Source: an uncultured Collinsella sp. (GTDB lineage: Bacteria; Actinomycetota; Coriobacteriia; Coriobacteriales; Coriobacteriaceae). From it: 9,971 bases of DNA. Positions 8,019 through 9,971 of this stretch are shown here, one piece after another. The position numbers and the translations under genes are program-made. Position 1 is the stretch's first letter. Each line of letters opens with the position of its first letter. Below the pieces are notes generated by a model, which was not told where the DNA came from, ran no database searches, and saw only the letters and a program-made list of their open reading frames with translations. The stretch is from assembly GCA_958423535.1 (NCBI GenBank), contig CATZRJ010000053.1, positions 1 to 9,971 of the forward strand, written 5' to 3'.

Positions 8019-9461
8019 ATGGACCAGACCGTACCCGCATACGCCGCCGAGGTGGCCGATTACGGGCGCAGCCGCGACCCCGAGCCGGGTGAGGGCGCGC
8101 TCGTTAAAAACGTGCGTCCCGAATCGCCCGCGTGGGATGTGGGTATCGAGCCGGGAATGCGCGTGCTCACGGTCAACGGCGAGCAGCTGACCGATATGAT
8201 CGTGTGGCTCTGGGAGGCAGACGACGACACCGTCGAGCTGGAGGTTTTCGATCCGCGCGACGGCACCGTCACCCCCGTCGAGCTCGATCGTTTTCCCGGC
8301 GAGGACTGGGGGCTTGAGTTCGATGGCCCCATCTTTGACGGCATGCGCACCTGCGTAAACGCCTGCGTGTTCTGCTTTATGACGATGCTCCCCAAGGGCG
8401 GTCGCTCCACGCTCTACATCCGCGACGATGACTACCGCCTGAGTTTCTTGCAAGGCAACTTTGTCACGCTCACGAACCTCACCGACGAGGACGTGCAAAA
8501 CGTCATCGATCGCAACATGAGCCCCATGAACGTGTCGGTTCACGCCGTGAGCCCCGACGTCCGCCGTCGCATGATGGGCCGTAACGCCCAGCGCGGCATG
8601 GACGTACTCGAGGCCATCATGGCCGCCGGCATCGAGATTCACGCGCAGATCGTGCTGTGTCCCGGCATGAACGACGGCGAGGAGCTGGAAAAAACCTTGC
8701 GCTTTTGCGAGGAGCACGAGCAAATCACGAGCCTGGGCATTGTGCCGCTCGGCTTTACCAAGCATCAGAACCGTTTTAGCTGGTCCTACAGCGACAAACC
8801 CGAGCTGGCGCGCGAGACGATTGCCATGATCCGACCCTACCAGGACCGCGCCTTCGAACGCTTTGGCCGCCACACCTTCCAGATGAGCGACGAGTTCTAC
8901 CTGGATGCCGGCATCGAGCCGCCCGAGGCAGACTTTTACGACGGCTACCCGCAGTACTACGACGGCATCGGCATGATCCGCTCCTATCTGGACGAGACCG
9001 ACAACGTGCTCGCCGCCGACGCCGAGCGCCTGCGCCGCGTTCGCGAGGCAATCGCCGCCCGTGGCCAGCGCCTGCTGTGCCTCTCGGGCGCCAGCGCGCG
9101 CGACACCGTGGCCCGCTTTGTGGAATCGCCGCACGGCCTTGCCGGTACCGTCACGGCCATCAAAAACCACTACTTTGGCGGCAACGTGGACGTGACCGGC
9201 CTCATCGTCGCCTGCGACATCTTGGAGCAGCTGCCGCAGGACCTGTCGGGGGTTATGCTCTTTGTGCCTAAGCTCATGTTCAACGCCGACGGTATGACCC
9301 TTGACGAGTATCATCGTGACGAATTACTCGCAAGCCTTACCGGTCGCGGCGCCGAGGTTCATGTGGTATCGACCATGCCACATGAGCTGCTCGATACCCT
9401 GGAGCACATCCTTGGCATAACGCCCGCCAATTCAACTATTCCCGCTGACCCTACCCATTAA
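8019..9461 (+). CDS. PDZ and DUF512 domain protein with radical-SAM-like Fe-S motif, unknown function
   Basis: From the ATG at 8019 the protein has 480 residues. An N-terminal PDZ-like domain (about 20-85) includes VRPESPAWDVGIEPGMRVLTVNGE split over two strands. It is followed by CVNACVFCF, a CX3CX2C cluster (C112, C116, C119) of the radical-SAM type, and a region resembling a radical-SAM barrel (about 110-290) with VTLTNL and HAQIVLCPGMNDG. The rest (about 290-450) matches the DUF512 family as I know it. Relatives include the cyanobacterial 'FeS-containing oxidoreductase' group, and they often lie next to der in Clostridia and Actinobacteria; none has an established reaction to my knowledge. 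The start is 2 bases after ispH. The only nearby SD, AAGGAG (7999-8004), is 14 bases away, which is long, but upstream codons in this frame look non-coding. No signal peptide or membrane segment is seen, so it is probably cytoplasmic. Confidence 0.9.
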   Translation: MDQTVPAYAAEVADYGRSRDPEPGEGALVKNVRPESPAWDVGIEPGMRVLTVNGEQLTDMIVWLWEADDDTVELEVFDPRDGTVTPVELDRFPGEDWGLEFDGPIFDGMRTCVNACVFCFMTMLPKGGRSTLYIRDDDYRLSFLQGNFVTLTNLTDEDVQNVIDRNMSPMNVSVHAVSPDVRRRMMGRNAQRGMDVLEAIMAAGIEIHAQIVLCPGMNDGEELEKTLRFCEEHEQITSLGIVPLGFTKHQNRFSWSYSDKPELARETIAMIRPYQDRAFERFGRHTFQMSDEFYLDAGIEPPEADFYDGYPQYYDGIGMIRSYLDETDNVLAADAERLRRVREAIAARGQRLLCLSGASARDTVARFVESPHGLAGTVTAIKNHYFGGNVDVTGLIVACDILEQLPQDLSGVMLFVPKLMFNADGMTLDEYHRDELLASLTGRGAEVHVVSTMPHELLDTLEHILGITPANSTIPADPTH

Positions 9462-9471
9462 AGGAGAGCAG

Positions 9472-9971
9472 ATGAAACCTATCGTCGCCGTCGTCGGACG
9501 CCCCAACGTGGGCAAGTCCACGCTCGTTAACCGCCTGGCCCAGACCTCGGACGCCATCGTCCACGAGTCCCGCGGCGTTACGCGCGACCGCTCGTATCAC
9601 ACGGCAGATTGGAACGGCCGCGAGTTCACCATCGTCGACACGGGCGGCATCGAGCCGCTCAAGAGCGATGACGTCTTTGCCACGTCCATTCGCGACCAGG
9701 CCCTCGCCGCCGCCGAGGAAGCCGCCGTCATCCTGTTTGTGGTCGACGGCCGCACCGGCGTCACCGAGGAGGACGAGTCGGTCGCTCGCATGCTCAAGCG
9801 CTGCGACAAGCCGGTCTTTCTGCTGGTGAACAAGCTCGACAATCCCGATCGCGAGAACGACAGCATCTGGGAGTTCTATTCGCTCGGCATCGGTGAGCCC
9901 ACGCCGCTCTCGGCCCTGCATGGCCATGGCACGGGCGACCTGCTCGACGATATCGTGGCCCTGCTTCCGGA
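9472..9971 (+). CDS. der: Ribosome biogenesis GTPase Der (EngA), 5' part
   Basis: Der is an essential GTPase with two G domains and a KH-like domain that acts in late 50S subunit assembly. The window holds the first 166 codons, covering essentially the whole first G domain. It has G1 GRPNVGKS (residues 9-16), G2 threonine T37 in RGVTRDR, G3 DTGG (56-59), G4 NKLD (120-123) and G5 SAL (147-149). The VVDGRTGVTEEDE segment is characteristic of Der. The second G domain and KH domain lie beyond the window edge. The ATG follows AAAGGAG (9460-9466), which overlaps the stop of the DUF512 gene, so the two are probably translationally coupled. The gene runs off the end and its length cannot be judged. 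Confidence 0.96.
   Translation, partial: MKPIVAVVGRPNVGKSTLVNRLAQTSDAIVHESRGVTRDRSYHTADWNGREFTIVDTGGIEPLKSDDVFATSIRDQALAAAEEAAVILFVVDGRTGVTEEDESVARMLKRCDKPVFLLVNKLDNPDRENDSIWEFYSLGIGEPTPLSALHGHGTGDLLDDIVALLP

Noticed and set aside
8013..9314. A 433-codon open frame on the - strand opposite the DUF512 gene
   Set aside because: It is the same codon-bias shadow effect, with Val/His/Ala/Gly-rich composition, no motif and a fully coding opposite strand.
9412..9442. Possible promoter for der at the end of the DUF512 gene (TTGGCA and TATTCC)
   Set aside because: The -35 is good, but the spacing is 19 bases and the -10 matches only 3 of 6 positions. The local drop in GC may just reflect a poorly conserved C-terminal tail.

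Overview
This window is an ordinary, tightly packed chromosomal housekeeping segment from a high-GC Gram-positive bacterium. Coriobacteriia, and Collinsella or a close relative, fits best. That placement is an inference from gene order (site-2 protease, scpA, scpB, RsuA/RluB-type pseudouridine synthase, cmk, plsC, ispH, DUF512 protein, der), from the strongly GC-rich codon usage, and from the purine-rich Shine-Dalgarno (SD) sites. I cannot confirm it without a search. All eleven genes lie on the + strand. There are no RNA genes, mobile elements, CRISPR arrays or long non-coding stretches; the largest gaps are about 84 and 66 bases.

Layout. Positions 31-2064 encode a two-domain ABC-F ATPase of the translation-associated Uup/YheS/YdiF type. 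Its 3' end overlaps a GTG-started small membrane protein (2051-2347) that I do not recognise, followed by a polytopic site-2 (M50) metalloprotease (2357-3040). An 84-base gap holds a plausible sigma-70-like promoter, two short hairpins and a near-perfect SD. It opens a run made of scpA (3125-3934), scpB (3946-4665) and a pseudouridine synthase (4652-5629, overlapping scpB). After a 66-base gap come cmk (5696-6382), plsC (6386-7114), ispH (7117-8016), a PDZ/DUF512 protein with a radical-SAM-like cysteine cluster (8019-9461), and the 5' part of der (9472 to beyond the window edge).

How the genes work together. ScpA and ScpB are the kleisin and winged-helix partners of SMC in chromosome compaction and segregation. 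The ABC-F protein, the pseudouridine synthase and Der all act on the ribosome or its assembly. Cmk feeds CDP/dCDP pools, which supply DNA synthesis and also CTP for CDP-diacylglycerol. PlsC makes the phosphatidic acid that is activated with that CTP. IspH finishes the MEP isoprenoid pathway. The common theme is growth-linked envelope, ribosome and chromosome upkeep, and spacing and overlaps suggest extensive co-transcription and translational coupling.

I do not see an undescribed system here. The items most worth a second look are the uncharacterised PDZ/radical-SAM-like DUF512 protein next to der, the HX4E (instead of HX4D) catalytic motif in the acyltransferase, the unrecognised small membrane protein between the ABC-F and protease genes, and the structured leader upstream of scpA.
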